From the NCBI GenBank assembly GCA_016124665.1, contig WGNH01000027.1:33036-97035 (forward strand): a DNA stretch of 64,000 nucleotides, read 5' to 3'. Position 1 is the stretch's first letter, and the number at the start of each line of letters is the position of its first letter. Below, in pieces: positions 28,196 through 37,302 of the stretch. This DNA comes from Alphaproteobacteria bacterium (lineage in GTDB: Bacteria; Pseudomonadota; Alphaproteobacteria; Caulobacterales; Maricaulaceae). The position numbers were made by a program, and so were the translations under genes. The notes under the pieces were generated by a model that worked only from the letters and a program-made list of their open reading frames with translations, did no database searches and was not told the origin of the DNA.

Positions 28196-28975
28196 TTACT
28201 CGCTGCCCGGCACGGGCGGCAGGATGCGCTCGAACATCAGCTGCCAGTAGATTTGCGAACTGCTTTCGATCGAGGTTTCCACGGCGCGCTGACGCAGCAA
28301 GGGCAGCAGGTTTTCGTCCGCGCGCAGGCGAGCCGCCATTTCCGCAATGGCGGCGTCATGGCCCTCGACCTCACACGGAAAATCGAGGATTTCCGGCAGC
28401 GCCGCGTAATCTCCGATTTCCATTAACCGCGGTTCCGCGCAAGTCGCCGCAAGGACGTTATACAGGCCACGATCAGACAGGCGGAAAAAGGCGTACCGGT
28501 AGGTCCGGTCCCGGTCCTGAAAACTCAGATCATCCTGTCCGGTTTCATAGTATTCAACGGCGGCGGCCATCAGCGCTTCATCGGCGATGAGGTTGATCGT
28601 GCCGGTCGCGACCAGCTCTTCATAGGTTGTGCGGATCACCGGGAAGCTGAAAATCTGGGTCGCGCGGAAGGCTTCGATCACCAGCGTTTCATCATTGACC
28701 TCGCGCCGCCCTTCCAGTGCGTCGATAGCGCGCTGGGCATTCTCGGAAACCTGGGCGTAGTAAACGGCATTGCCCTCCACCCGCCATTGCTCGTCGCGCA
28801 AATCCGCGATCAGCCGCTCCGTCAGTATGTCTGCGCGCTCGGCGGCGGCCCGGTCCGCATTCCACGCCGTGATCTGGAAACCGATCACCACACCGGCAAT
28901 GACAATGACGAATTCCAGCACAACGGCGAACCAGTTCTGCTGCCGGATGGCGTGGGAGAGGCGGGCGAGGATCAT
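28196..28975 (-). CDS. Anchored paralogue array, member 1 (last translated; DUF6090-like)
   Basis: The 259-residue product starts with MILARLSHAIRQQNWFAVV and one transmembrane helix at residues 17-37 (VVLEFVIVIAGVVIGFQITAWN). Positive charge before the helix predicts N-in/C-out. The SG motif TYEELVATGTINLIADEAL is at 117-135 and the second motif (GDYAALPEILDF) is diverged. Two Cys are 22 residues apart in the C-terminal part. The first 107 nt (28869-28975) differ by one base from the equivalent part of member 3 (30406-30512). I recognise the general DUF6090-type pattern from memory only; function unknown. Confidence 0.85.
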   Translation of the reverse strand: MILARLSHAIRQQNWFAVVLEFVIVIAGVVIGFQITAWNADRAAAERADILTERLIADLRDEQWRVEGNAVYYAQVSENAQRAIDALEGRREVNDETLVIEAFRATQIFSFPVIRTTYEELVATGTINLIADEALMAAAVEYYETGQDDLSFQDRDRTYRYAFFRLSDRGLYNVLAATCAEPRLMEIGDYAALPEILDFPCEVEGHDAAIAEMAARLRADENLLPLLRQRAVETSIESSSQIYWQLMFERILPPVPGSE

Positions 28976-29757
28976 GGGGTTTCCGAGTTTGTATCAAGCT
29001 GTTCAAGGGTCGCGAGCACACTGACGCGCAGGGCGACCAACCAGCTGAGATAGGTATTGTTGAGGTCGCGGCTGGCCACGAACATATCGCGCAGGGCAGG
29101 ATCAGCCTGCAGGGCCTCCAGATCATAGTGTTCCAGCGTGCTGCGCACACCCTGGGCCGCGCGATAATTGTCGGAACTCAGAAAGGCGCCGGATTCACGC
29201 GCGCGCTCCAGATCAGCGACACTACCAGGCTCCAGAGACACAGGAAGCGGGGCGCGCTGCGCATTGTTGAAGCGGGCTTCAACAAGCCGGTTCGCCATGC
29301 CGTCGACGGCCTCATACCGTTCCATGAATCGTGCCAGCGCCGCCCGCAAATCTGCGTCCGACAAGCGTGACAGGCCGCCCGAACTGACCAATTCCTGCAA
29401 CGTGCTCGGTGATTGCGGTGGCTGCACCGCCCAGACCAGTGAAATCAGTCCCTCTTCAAACTGGCCGGCGCGGTCTTCCGGAACCACACCGCTATCGATC
29501 GCTTCCACGACCACTGTGGCATTACGGGCGATCTCGAAGGTCCGTTCGATGACGTCGTCGGTCTCGCTGACCAGGGTCTGAAAGTCCACTTCCAGATTGG
29601 CCAGAATGACAGCCTCCTGGATACGCGCCGTCCGCGCCTCGTTCCACGCCGTGATCTGGAAGCCGATCACCACACCCGCAATGACGATCACGAATTCAAG
29701 CGCAACGGAGAACCAGTTCTGCTCGCGGATGGCGCGGGAGAGGCGGGCGAGGATCAT
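28972..29757 (-). CDS. Anchored paralogue array, member 2
   Basis: The 261-residue product carries the same anchor (MILARLSRAIREQNWFSVA). A predicted helical stretch at residues 40-90 follows, then the motif LQELVSSGGLSRLSDADLRA at about 120-139 and YDLEALQADPALRDMF as second motif. It has no cysteine. Acidic C-terminus DTNSETP. Its stop region overlaps the start of member 1 by 4 nt. Confidence 0.85.
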   Translation of the reverse strand: MILARLSRAIREQNWFSVALEFVIVIAGVVIGFQITAWNEARTARIQEAVILANLEVDFQTLVSETDDVIERTFEIARNATVVVEAIDSGVVPEDRAGQFEEGLISLVWAVQPPQSPSTLQELVSSGGLSRLSDADLRAALARFMERYEAVDGMANRLVEARFNNAQRAPLPVSLEPGSVADLERARESGAFLSSDNYRAAQGVRSTLEHYDLEALQADPALRDMFVASRDLNNTYLSWLVALRVSVLATLEQLDTNSETP

Positions 29758-30512
29758 TCCGCGGTCTCCTGCGGCCTTCCCAGTGCGGCGAGGGTTGCGT
29801 CGGTTTCGATTATGGCTTCCCTCGCGAGGATGCGCACGGAGTAATGGCGAGTCTCGATGCTGCGGACGAGGCGCCCCACCTCCTCGTCGGCTTGAAGCCG
29901 CACAGCGAGATCAACCGCCTCGTCTGGGGTGAATAGTCCATGGGGCTCGCCGGAAACACGCGCGTCAATGATCGCGGCGATCTCTGCCCTCGTGAAATAG
30001 GCCTCCAGCGAAATATTGTATCGGCTCCAAGGGTTCCAGCCATTAACCATGATTGCCTCCCAATTGGCCAGTTCGCGGTAGAAGGCGCGGATCTCGTGCA
30101 CCGCCGCCTCATCCTCGATGAGTGCGATCCGGCCAGAGCTTTCCATACCGTCATAGATCGTGCGGTTCGCGTCCGTAAAGGACCGGTACCGGCTGAACCA
30201 GACCGCGCTGACAAACCGGTCAGGGTCGCTGCGGACGCTTTCAGGATCGTCTATCGCCAAGGCAACAACTTCAACCTCCGAGATGATCCGTTCGGCGTTG
30301 ATTATCATGCGTTCATATGCGGCCCGCTGGCGTTCGATCTCGCCTACGATCAGTGCTTGGTAGGTGCGACCCAGCTCGCGCTCCGCCTGCCTCTCATTCC
30401 AAGCCGTGATCTGGAAGCCGATCACCACACCGGCAATGACAATGACGAATTCCAGCACAACGGCGAACCAGTTCTGCTGCCGGATGGCGTGGGAGAGGCG
30501 GGCGAGGATCAT
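29754..30512 (-). CDS. Anchored paralogue array, member 3
   Basis: The 252-residue product has an anchor identical to member 1 at protein level over the first 39 residues, and nearly so at DNA level, although the remaining ~210 residues show no close similarity. SG motif: IYDGMESSGRIALIEDEAAV at 119-138. The second motif is weak. Trp-rich segment NWEAIMVNGWNPWSRYN after the motif is unique to this copy. No cysteine. Four-nt overlaps on both sides. Confidence 0.85.
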   Translation of the reverse strand: MILARLSHAIRQQNWFAVVLEFVIVIAGVVIGFQITAWNERQAERELGRTYQALIVGEIERQRAAYERMIINAERIISEVEVVALAIDDPESVRSDPDRFVSAVWFSRYRSFTDANRTIYDGMESSGRIALIEDEAAVHEIRAFYRELANWEAIMVNGWNPWSRYNISLEAYFTRAEIAAIIDARVSGEPHGLFTPDEAVDLAVRLQADEEVGRLVRSIETRHYSVRILAREAIIETDATLAALGRPQETAE

Positions 30513-31255
30513 GGCAAGCGCTCCAGTTCGGCCTGCAGCATGGCTCTCAATTCACGGGCCTGCATGGCCGCTTCCGTGTAGGTGTTTTCATTGTGACGTT
30601 GCCAGAACTCGACGGTCGGCAGCCATGCGATCATCTCCGTCCGCTGCGAGATCTCCGCGAGCGCGGCCTCCACATCCGCCGGCGTATAATACTCCGTCGC
30701 AGCCGGTTCCGATTGCAGGCGCTCCTGTGCGGGCGTCAGCACCCCGGCGCGCAGCGTCATGTATCGGGTCTGCACATGGGCGCGAAGATAGTCCCATTGG
30801 GATTTGTTTTCGAGGTCCTGATAATAGGCGGCAATTTGTGACCGTATTCCCTCTTTGCGGATAAGGCCGATATGCCCGCGATTGATCATCTCGTCATAGG
30901 CAATGCGATCGATATTGGGCGTGTAGGTATAGGCGGCGGTAATGATACCGCGGAGAAATGTGTCCGGATTCGCGACCGCCTGCGCCGGGTCTTCCAGTGC
31001 ATGGAGAATTTGCCGGGCCTGTTCGCCGCGTTGTGCGGCCAGATTGGAAGCGTCCTGAAATTCATCCGCGTCGGCGGTCACCGATTCGATCAACCGCTCC
31101 AGATACCGCTGTTCCAGTTCGCGTTCACCACGCTCCGCATTCCACGCGGTGATCTGGAACCCGATCACCACGCCCGCGATGACGATGACGAATTCCAGCA
31201 CGACCGCGAACCAGTTCTGCTGCCGGATGGCGGATGAGAGGCGGGCGAGAATCAT
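30509..31255 (-). CDS. Anchored paralogue array, member 4
   Basis: The 248-residue product has the anchor MILARLSSAIRQQNWFAVV. SG motif AYDEMINRGHIGLIRKEGIR at 119-138, in which the Ser-Gly pair is replaced by Arg-Gly. The segment after it is rich in aromatic residues (AAYYQDLENKSQWDYL). No cysteine. Overlaps neighbours by 4 nt. Confidence 0.85.
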   Translation of the reverse strand: MILARLSSAIRQQNWFAVVLEFVIVIAGVVIGFQITAWNAERGERELEQRYLERLIESVTADADEFQDASNLAAQRGEQARQILHALEDPAQAVANPDTFLRGIITAAYTYTPNIDRIAYDEMINRGHIGLIRKEGIRSQIAAYYQDLENKSQWDYLRAHVQTRYMTLRAGVLTPAQERLQSEPAATEYYTPADVEAALAEISQRTEMIAWLPTVEFWQRHNENTYTEAAMQARELRAMLQAELERLP

Positions 31256-31992
31256 AGTTCAAGTTCCGGCAAGTCGCACTCAAGCGGGCCGGTGTCCGCG
31301 CCGATTTCTTCGGCGATGGTGATCCGCAACCGGTCAGCTGTCTCGGCCATATTCTCCAGCCAGAGAACGTTGACATGTGTGATCCGCAGCGCATGTCCGA
31401 GGGCATTGAGGAAAGTGTCGTCCGCCGCCAGCGCCTCGAAATCATAGGTGATGCCGTAGACCTCGCCTGGCGCCGGCCGCAGCCGGTTCTGGACGTCACG
31501 CACGAAGCTATTCTGCGCGCCGATCAGAACATTGATCAATTCATCCAGTGACGAGAAATGGGCGTCGGCACTGGCAATCCGCGCCCGCAAGCGATCATCG
31601 GAAATCAGATTCATCTGCCCGCCATTGATCAGTTCGTTCAATGTCGCGCGGCTCAGCGAGCTTGTTCGGACACGTGTGGATGCGATCAATTCGAAACCGG
31701 TATCGGTCACCGATTCCGGATCATTGGTCAAAAGCGCATCCAGCGTCCGCCGCGCCCGCGTGTGCCAATTATTGCTCGCATAGACATCGACTTGCAGACT
31801 GCAGACCGATTGCACCATGTCTTGATGGAGGCGGTTCAGATAGGTCCGCTCGCTTTCCCGGTCGGTCTGATCACCTCGCCATTCCGTAATCTGGAAACCG
31901 ATCACCACACCGGCGATGACGATCACGAATTCGAGCGCAACGGCGAACCAGTTCTGCTGCCGGATAGCGCGGGTGAGGCGGGCGAGGATCAT
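31252..31992 (-). CDS. Anchored paralogue array, member 5
   Basis: The 246-residue product begins at the conserved MILARLTRAIRQQNW, fixed at 31992 by alignment with its neighbours; the open frame upstream is not conserved and would overlap member 6 by about 100 nt. SG motif TLNELINGGQMNLISDDRLR at 117-136 (Gly-Gly instead of Ser-Gly) and a clear second motif, YDFEALAADDTFLNAL. Cys at about 64 and near the C-terminus (LECDLPELEL). Confidence 0.85.
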   Translation of the reverse strand: MILARLTRAIRQQNWFAVALEFVIVIAGVVIGFQITEWRGDQTDRESERTYLNRLHQDMVQSVCSLQVDVYASNNWHTRARRTLDALLTNDPESVTDTGFELIASTRVRTSSLSRATLNELINGGQMNLISDDRLRARIASADAHFSSLDELINVLIGAQNSFVRDVQNRLRPAPGEVYGITYDFEALAADDTFLNALGHALRITHVNVLWLENMAETADRLRITIAEEIGADTGPLECDLPELEL

Positions 31993-32768
31993 GGCGCGGC
32001 CTCCCTTGCATCCGTCTCGAATATCACGAGTGTGTAGGGCTCTGCGTCGCAGGGTCGGTCCACGGCGAGGGCGACGGCCTGGCACAGGTTGAAAGCTTCC
32101 TCGCGAACGTGATCATAGTAACGCAGCATGATGATCTGCCCGTAGATTGAACCTGTGATCTCCCGGACAAAAGCCTCGTTTTGTGCCAGGGCGTCGAAAT
32201 CAGCCTGCGTCTCGCGTCGATCAGGCAGGTCCGGCCGATAGATGGATGAGAAGGCTGCGCCGCCAATGTCGTCCGGTTGCACCGCGACCTGCCTGAAATA
32301 GGGCAGCTGCTGGGCGAAGCGGTCAAGGCTCCGATTATAGCGCGAGATCGCCTCGCGTACGCCGGCATCGGAGAGCGCGCCGATCCGTCCTGAGGCGATC
32401 AACTCGTCGGTGACGGCGCGTGGGGGTGTCAGGGCCGGGAAGCGTGTCGAGCCCCACACGCCGTTCTCGAAATCATCTATGCTCAGCCCGTTCAGAGCGC
32501 CTTCATTGAGCGCACGGATCGCCCGGTCCAGAAGATGTGTTGACGCCAGGCTTGCAGAAATCCGGTTGTCCAGATAGGTGACCGCGCCCTCTGCCTCCGA
32601 GAGTAGCCGCAACAGGTTCGCATGTTCTTCAGCTTGGGCGCGGCGGGTGTCAGCCAGGCTGGAGAGCTGGAAGGCGAACAGGACCCCTGCGACCACGATG
32701 AAGAACTCGACAGCGACGGCGAACCAGTTCTGCGTCCGGATGGCGCGGGAGAGGCGGGCGAGGATCAT
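31989..32768 (-). CDS. Anchored paralogue array, member 6 (C-x10-C type)
   Basis: The 259-residue product has a more diverged anchor (AVEFFIVVAGVLFAFQLSSL). SG motif TDELIASGRIGALSDAGVRE at 120-139; second motif ADFDALAQNEAFVREI. The C-terminal part holds two Cys exactly ten residues apart (LCQAVALAVDRPC), shared with members 7, 11 and 13 and suggestive of a periplasmic disulfide loop. Four-nt overlaps at both ends. Confidence 0.85.
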   Translation of the reverse strand: MILARLSRAIRTQNWFAVAVEFFIVVAGVLFAFQLSSLADTRRAQAEEHANLLRLLSEAEGAVTYLDNRISASLASTHLLDRAIRALNEGALNGLSIDDFENGVWGSTRFPALTPPRAVTDELIASGRIGALSDAGVREAISRYNRSLDRFAQQLPYFRQVAVQPDDIGGAAFSSIYRPDLPDRRETQADFDALAQNEAFVREITGSIYGQIIMLRYYDHVREEAFNLCQAVALAVDRPCDAEPYTLVIFETDAREAAP

Positions 32769-33502
32769 GGGGCACCGTCCAGATCACAGGCGCGTCCTGT
32801 CTCGTCAGCTAGGCGGTTGCACAGCTCGGCCGAATGGGCTTCGAGCGCGACGACATACTGCGCGAAAATGGCGTGCATGCGGGCGATCTGGACGAGCGCA
32901 CTTTGGCGGCGCGGCTCCGCGAGCAGGCCTTCCAGATCCACCCGCACCCGGGTGACAGTCGGGTCATCCGTCGGTTCATGGAAGGTGAATTCGCTCAGGG
33001 TATCGGAAAAGGTTGTCAGCCCCCGGCGGAAACTGCCGTGTTGGCTCTCGGTCCATTCCAGCCGTCCCCGGTAACGGTTCAGCTCGGTTACAAGGCCGCG
33101 GTCGGTGATCAGCGCGAGATCACCGGATTGCTCGAGCGCCTCGTAGGTGCTCTGCTGTACTGGCACCCGAGAAAAATACATCACCTGCGCGATCGCACGT
33201 TCAAAGGCCTCCCGGTTTTCAGGCACCAGCTCACCGCCCATCGCAACACGCACCATTACCGACTGATCGGCCTGACGCGCGGCATTCATCGCAATGCGCT
33301 GCCGCAGGGCACGGATTGTCTGTTCGGTTTCTGCCTGAAGCCGGATCAGGGCCTGGTCGACCCGCGCCGCATTCTCGCGTTCCGCATTCCACGCCGTGAT
33401 CTGGAAACCGATCACGACACCGGCAATGACGATGACGAATTCGAGCGCAACGGCGAACCAGTTCTGCTGCCGGATGGCGCGGGAGAGACGGGCGAGGATC
33501 AT
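32765..33502 (-). CDS. Anchored paralogue array, member 7 (C-x10-C type)
   Basis: The 245-residue product has the standard anchor, then a basic helical segment (TIRALRQRIAMNAARQ). SG motif YEALEQSGDLALITDRGLVT at 120-139; second motif VDLEGLLAEPRRQSAL. Ends with LCNRLADETGRAC, the C-x10-C pair, only seven residues from the C-terminus. Confidence 0.85.
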   Translation of the reverse strand: MILARLSRAIRQQNWFAVALEFVIVIAGVVIGFQITAWNAERENAARVDQALIRLQAETEQTIRALRQRIAMNAARQADQSVMVRVAMGGELVPENREAFERAIAQVMYFSRVPVQQSTYEALEQSGDLALITDRGLVTELNRYRGRLEWTESQHGSFRRGLTTFSDTLSEFTFHEPTDDPTVTRVRVDLEGLLAEPRRQSALVQIARMHAIFAQYVVALEAHSAELCNRLADETGRACDLDGAP

Positions 33503-34266
33503 TGTCCGTTCTCCTCCTCAAGGATTGCGAGAACAGCGAGCGTTTCCTCGTGCGTATAGCGGTACCAAACTTCATTATACGTCTTCACCCCGGCAAAGGT
33601 CCGCAGGCCGCCGGCGAATGCCGGCCGGGCCATGGCGGCGTCCAGCGTGGCAACCGGATCCGGCGATCCGGCCTGGAAGATGGGTTCCAGAAAGCCTTCG
33701 GCCATCGGCATGTTGCTGGCCGCACTGTTGCGCTCAAGCGCGGCGACGGACTGGATCCTCTGGACATCACGCCGCGTGAGCGCCGCGCGCAACCGCTCTG
33801 ACCGGATGAGCCGCAGATCGCCGCTGGCGACCAATTGCTGGAACACAACCGAAGCAGCGGGCTGTCTTTCTCCGCCGATCGGATCGGTGAAGACATTGTG
33901 TATCGGCCCGCTGGCCAGCACCCCGCCGCGTTCGGGATCTTCGCTATCATAGAAATCCAGCACAATCGCGCGCAACCGGGCCATATCGACGGGGGCGGGG
34001 TCTTCCAGAGCCTCAATCCAGAGCGCGATCAGGCGCCGTTGTTGCGCGGTTCGCGCCAGATAGGTCAGCTCGATCGCCTGCAATTCCTGGAATTCCTCAT
34101 GGAGCTGCAGAAGTATGGCCCGCTCGGCGGCCCGGTCCTGCCGCCCCTCATTCCACGCCGTGACCTGGAAGGCCAACAGCACACCGGCCACGACGATGAC
34201 AAACTCGAGCACAACCGCGAACCAGTTCTGTGTCCGGATGGCGCGGGAGAGGCGGGCTAGGATCAT
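33499..34266 (-). CDS. Anchored paralogue array, member 8 (insertion before the SG motif)
   Basis: The 255-residue product differs from the others by an insertion of about 20 residues (SGPIHNVFTDPIGGERQPAA) that moves the SG motif (FQQLVASGDLRLIRSERLRA) to about 142-161. Anchor: EFVIVVAGVLLAFQVTAWNE. Second motif TLDAAMARPAFAGGL. No cysteine. Glu-rich C-terminus (EEENGQ). Confidence 0.85.
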   Translation of the reverse strand: MILARLSRAIRTQNWFAVVLEFVIVVAGVLLAFQVTAWNEGRQDRAAERAILLQLHEEFQELQAIELTYLARTAQQRRLIALWIEALEDPAPVDMARLRAIVLDFYDSEDPERGGVLASGPIHNVFTDPIGGERQPAASVVFQQLVASGDLRLIRSERLRAALTRRDVQRIQSVAALERNSAASNMPMAEGFLEPIFQAGSPDPVATLDAAMARPAFAGGLRTFAGVKTYNEVWYRYTHEETLAVLAILEEENGQ

Positions 34267-35054
34267 TCGGCTTCGGCCTCTACTTCGTCGTCATGCGTGA
34301 CGCCCAGCTCGGCGTCGATGGCGGCGTGCAATTCAGAGAGGGAAAGGCCGACGAAGTCATAGTTGAAGCGCAGGATGCTGCGGAACTCGCCGATATTCTC
34401 CGCCGCGGCCGTCTGGAAATCCGGGTTGGACTGCATGGCGGCGAGGTCGCAGACCGAGCGCCTGTCCCAACCATCTTCCTCACGGTCTGCTCCGGCTTCC
34501 TGTGTTTCGTCCGGGTCGGCGATCAACTCGGTCCGCATCAGTCCGGGAAAGGCGCGGGGCAAGTTAGTGATATTGGCGAGGTTCACCGCGAACTGGGCGC
34601 GCGCAGATTGCCGCTTCTGAAGGAAATCGCTTGCCGCGGCGCGGATTCGCGAATTGCGGATCGCTTGCATGCGGCCGGTCGCGACCAGCTCGTCCAGCGC
34701 CGGCAGCGTGTCGGGCGGCGCCGCGACATAGTGAGACTCCATCAAAACGCTGCATTCCTGTGCGGTTAGCGCGTCGCGCGCCTCGACGCCGAAAATGACA
34801 GGCCGCATCTCGAGCATTACGCTGCGATACCGGTTCAACCATTCCTGCTGGTACCGCCGCCCGTTCTCGATGTTGACGACTTCCGCATCAAGACGTTGCA
34901 GCAGGTCGCGTTCGTAGGCCCGGTCTGCCGCCCTTTCCCCGAAGACGCTGATCTGGAAGCCAAGGGTCACACCCGCGACCACGATGAAGAATTCCAGCAC
35001 AACCGCGAACCAGTTCTGTTCGCGCACGGCCCTGGAGATGCGGGAAAGGATCAT
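34263..35054 (-). CDS. Anchored paralogue array, member 9
   Basis: The 263-residue product has a variant anchor (MILSRISRAVREQNW, EFFIVVAGVTLGFQISVF). SG motif LDELVATGRMQAIRNSRIRA at 119-138. Between this and the second motif (CDLAAMQSNPDFQTA) is an acidic insertion (DPDETQEAGADREEDG). One Cys lies before the SG motif and one in the second motif. C-terminus very acidic (DDEVEAEAE). Its start codon overlaps the stop of member 10 by one base (TGATG). Confidence 0.85.
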   Translation of the reverse strand: MILSRISRAVREQNWFAVVLEFFIVVAGVTLGFQISVFGERAADRAYERDLLQRLDAEVVNIENGRRYQQEWLNRYRSVMLEMRPVIFGVEARDALTAQECSVLMESHYVAAPPDTLPALDELVATGRMQAIRNSRIRAAASDFLQKRQSARAQFAVNLANITNLPRAFPGLMRTELIADPDETQEAGADREEDGWDRRSVCDLAAMQSNPDFQTAAAENIGEFRSILRFNYDFVGLSLSELHAAIDAELGVTHDDEVEAEAE

Positions 35055-35791
35055 CAGAACCCTCTTGATTCTATTTCATTCACCACCTGAAATCGGATGG
35101 CCTCGATTTCAGTGCGATAGCGCATGAAATGAGCGGCCTGGAAACGGTTTTGCAGCGCGGCGTAGTTAATTCGTCTCAGCAACTCGTCATTCTGCGAAAC
35201 GGCGTCAAAATCGAATTCGATGGTTTGAGTGCTATAGCCGCCCTCTGAAATCTCGCGGACGTCATCCAGGCGAGCGGCGAAATGACCCGATATTTCGAAA
35301 GCGATCGGGGTCAGATCCGATGCCATCTGTTCCTGTGACGCCTGCGAGTTGCTTTGCATTTGGGGAATCGACGCGAGCGCAGACCGAAGCGTGTCATTGC
35401 GGATGATCGTCAGTTCGCCGGCGCTGATCATCTCGCGCAATGCTGCCGGCTCCAGATTGACGATCTCAACGCTTGTAATGGCATTCAGGCCCCAGGAGCC
35501 CTCTTGCGCACGGTCCGCGTCGCCGGTCTCCACACCATCAAGAAACAAAGTAATCCAGTTGAAATAGGCATCGATTGACTGTTTTGCAGTATCGAGGTCT
35601 TCGGTTACGGCGCTTAATTCAGCCTCAAGTCGATGTAGATAGGCCGCCTCGCGCGAGATTTCGGCGCGCCCCTCATTCCACGCTGTGATCTGAAAACCGA
35701 TCACCACACCCGCAATGACGATCACGAATTCGAGCACTACGGCGAACCAGTTCTGCGTCCGGATGGCGCGGGTGAGGCGGGAAAGGATCAT
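35054..35791 (-). CDS. Anchored paralogue array, member 10
   Basis: The 245-residue product has the MILSRLTRAIRTQNW anchor. SG motif LREMISAGELTIIRNDTLRS at 118-137 (Ala-Gly variant) and a well-kept second motif, FDFDAVSQNDELLRRI. No cysteine. It is the first paralogue after the interrupting membrane-protein gene, 31 nt from that gene's stop. Confidence 0.85.
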   Translation of the reverse strand: MILSRLTRAIRTQNWFAVVLEFVIVIAGVVIGFQITAWNEGRAEISREAAYLHRLEAELSAVTEDLDTAKQSIDAYFNWITLFLDGVETGDADRAQEGSWGLNAITSVEIVNLEPAALREMISAGELTIIRNDTLRSALASIPQMQSNSQASQEQMASDLTPIAFEISGHFAARLDDVREISEGGYSTQTIEFDFDAVSQNDELLRRINYAALQNRFQAAHFMRYRTEIEAIRFQVVNEIESRGF

Positions 35792-35822
35792 GGGGCGTTT
35801 CCGGTTATGACAGGGTCCGGCC

Positions 35823-36464
35823 TCATTCCGGCGGTGGCCCGATCATCAGGAGAATACCGATATAGACCAACGTCAGGCCCAGACCGGCAAGGGTGGCCGC
35901 CTTGATCTTCCGTTCACGGATCAGGTCGTGGGCGGGTAGCGCAAACAGCAGAACCAGCCACATCGGCAGGACGGCAAACGGGTTCAGATCGAGCACATAT
36001 CCGATCCGGGCGAGCGCCGGAAACATGAGCGAGAGACTGGCCAGCATCATGAAGCGCTTGTGCAGGGCTGGCGTTTTCCGCCAGTTCAGGGCCATCAGAT
36101 AATAGAGCGCGAAAAACGCCGCATTGACGCAGTTTCCGTAGAAGATTTGCGGCGCGCCGGTGCGCAGCATGTTTTCGTAACTCACCCAGATCCCGGCCGG
36201 CAGCATGACGGCGACAAGCAGAAGGCTTGCTGCGCCGAGTGTCCTGTGCAGTGAAACCCGGCCCCGTCCGATCAGTCCGGCCTGTGCCACCAGCAGGGCG
36301 AACCAGCTTCCCGTCAGAACCGCATGCACGTGCAGAAGCGGCCGCATCGGCGGCAAATAGTCCGAATTGACCAACCCGTGCAGCGGAAAAAACACCGCGA
36401 CGATCCCGAACAGTACAAGGCTGTAAAAGAAAAAGAAGCGCTCACCGCGTTGTGGCTGGCTCAA
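35823..36464 (-). CDS. Multi-pass membrane protein interrupting the paralogue array
   Basis: The roughly 213-residue product has about six transmembrane helices and is unrelated to its neighbours. Possible heme- or metal-binding histidines occur in LLHVHAVLTGSW, LHRTLG and ALHKRFM. This recalls small uncharacterised cytochrome-b561-like/DUF2306-like membrane proteins, but I cannot assign it. The start is uncertain: TTG at 36464 has a good GGGGGACGG upstream, while a GTG at 36548 would sit 4 nt after the stop of member 11 but adds 28 residues that do not look like protein. Same strand and tight spacing suggest co-transcription with the array. Confidence 0.7.
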   Translation of the reverse strand: MSQPQRGERFFFFYSLVLFGIVAVFFPLHGLVNSDYLPPMRPLLHVHAVLTGSWFALLVAQAGLIGRGRVSLHRTLGAASLLLVAVMLPAGIWVSYENMLRTGAPQIFYGNCVNAAFFALYYLMALNWRKTPALHKRFMMLASLSLMFPALARIGYVLDLNPFAVLPMWLVLLFALPAHDLIRERKIKAATLAGLGLTLVYIGILLMIGPPPE

Positions 36465-36552
36465 TGTCCGTCCCCCATTCCCCGGATAGAAGTGAATACG
36501 GTCCGGAGGGCCTGTCAATGTGGAAATTGAATGGGCGGGGCCGGACACGCGA

Positions 36553-37302
36553 TCATTCGAATGTCCGTTCCGGCGGATCGCAAGACTGTCCGGTCAACCG
36601 GCTGGTCTCCGCGCACAGGACGAGAGCGCTTTCCAGCGTGTCGCGCCACCAGTCTGCCATGGCTCGCATGCTGTTATTGCCAATAATGAGCCGGTCCATG
36701 AAGTCCGGGTCTTCGGATGCGGCCCCCCAGTCGAGGACGTTACGGATCTCGCGGCTTGTACCGGGCGCGTATTCGATCCGGAAGGGGTCGAATGAGGAGA
36801 GTCGTCCTTCCGCCACGGCAACGGCGCGTAGATAGTCGATCTGTCCTTTCAGAAAGTTGGCCTCGGATTGATAAGCGCCGAGTGCGTCTCTGAACGCTTC
36901 GTCGCCCAGGCTCGATAACATGCCGGAACTGACGATCTCGGTATAAACGCCTTCTTGCGGAGAAAAGGCGGGGAAGAGCATGATGCTAGTGATACCAAAG
37001 GTCAGCTTGGCCTCGTCCATGCCGTCGAAATCGTGCGCGATAAGGCGTTCGATCGCTTCGGTTCGCGCCTCATTCTGAATGTCATAGAGCTCCGTCATGC
37101 GGGCGAGCAGACCGACGGTATCCTCGACCTCGGCGTGAAGCCGGTCGAGGGCGATGGCACGCCGCTCCGCTTCGGCGGCCCGTTCGGCGCCGGCCGTGAT
37201 CTGGAAACCGATGACCACACCGGCGATGACGATGACGAATTCGAGGACGACGGCGAACCAGTTCTGCTCGCGGACGGCGCGGGAAAGGCGGGCAAGGATC
37301 AT
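36553..37302 (-). CDS. Anchored paralogue array, member 11 (C-x10-C type)
   Basis: The 249-residue product has the standard anchor but ITAGAE instead of ITAWNE after the helix. SG motif YTEIVSSGMLSSLGDEAFRD at 120-139; second motif LDWGAASEDPDFMDRL. Ends with LCAETSRLTGQSC, the C-x10-C pair, followed by ten residues. Start at 37302 fixed by the shared N-terminus; an in-frame extension of nine residues exists. Confidence 0.85.
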   Translation of the reverse strand: MILARLSRAVREQNWFAVVLEFVIVIAGVVIGFQITAGAERAAEAERRAIALDRLHAEVEDTVGLLARMTELYDIQNEARTEAIERLIAHDFDGMDEAKLTFGITSIMLFPAFSPQEGVYTEIVSSGMLSSLGDEAFRDALGAYQSEANFLKGQIDYLRAVAVAEGRLSSFDPFRIEYAPGTSREIRNVLDWGAASEDPDFMDRLIIGNNSMRAMADWWRDTLESALVLCAETSRLTGQSCDPPERTFE

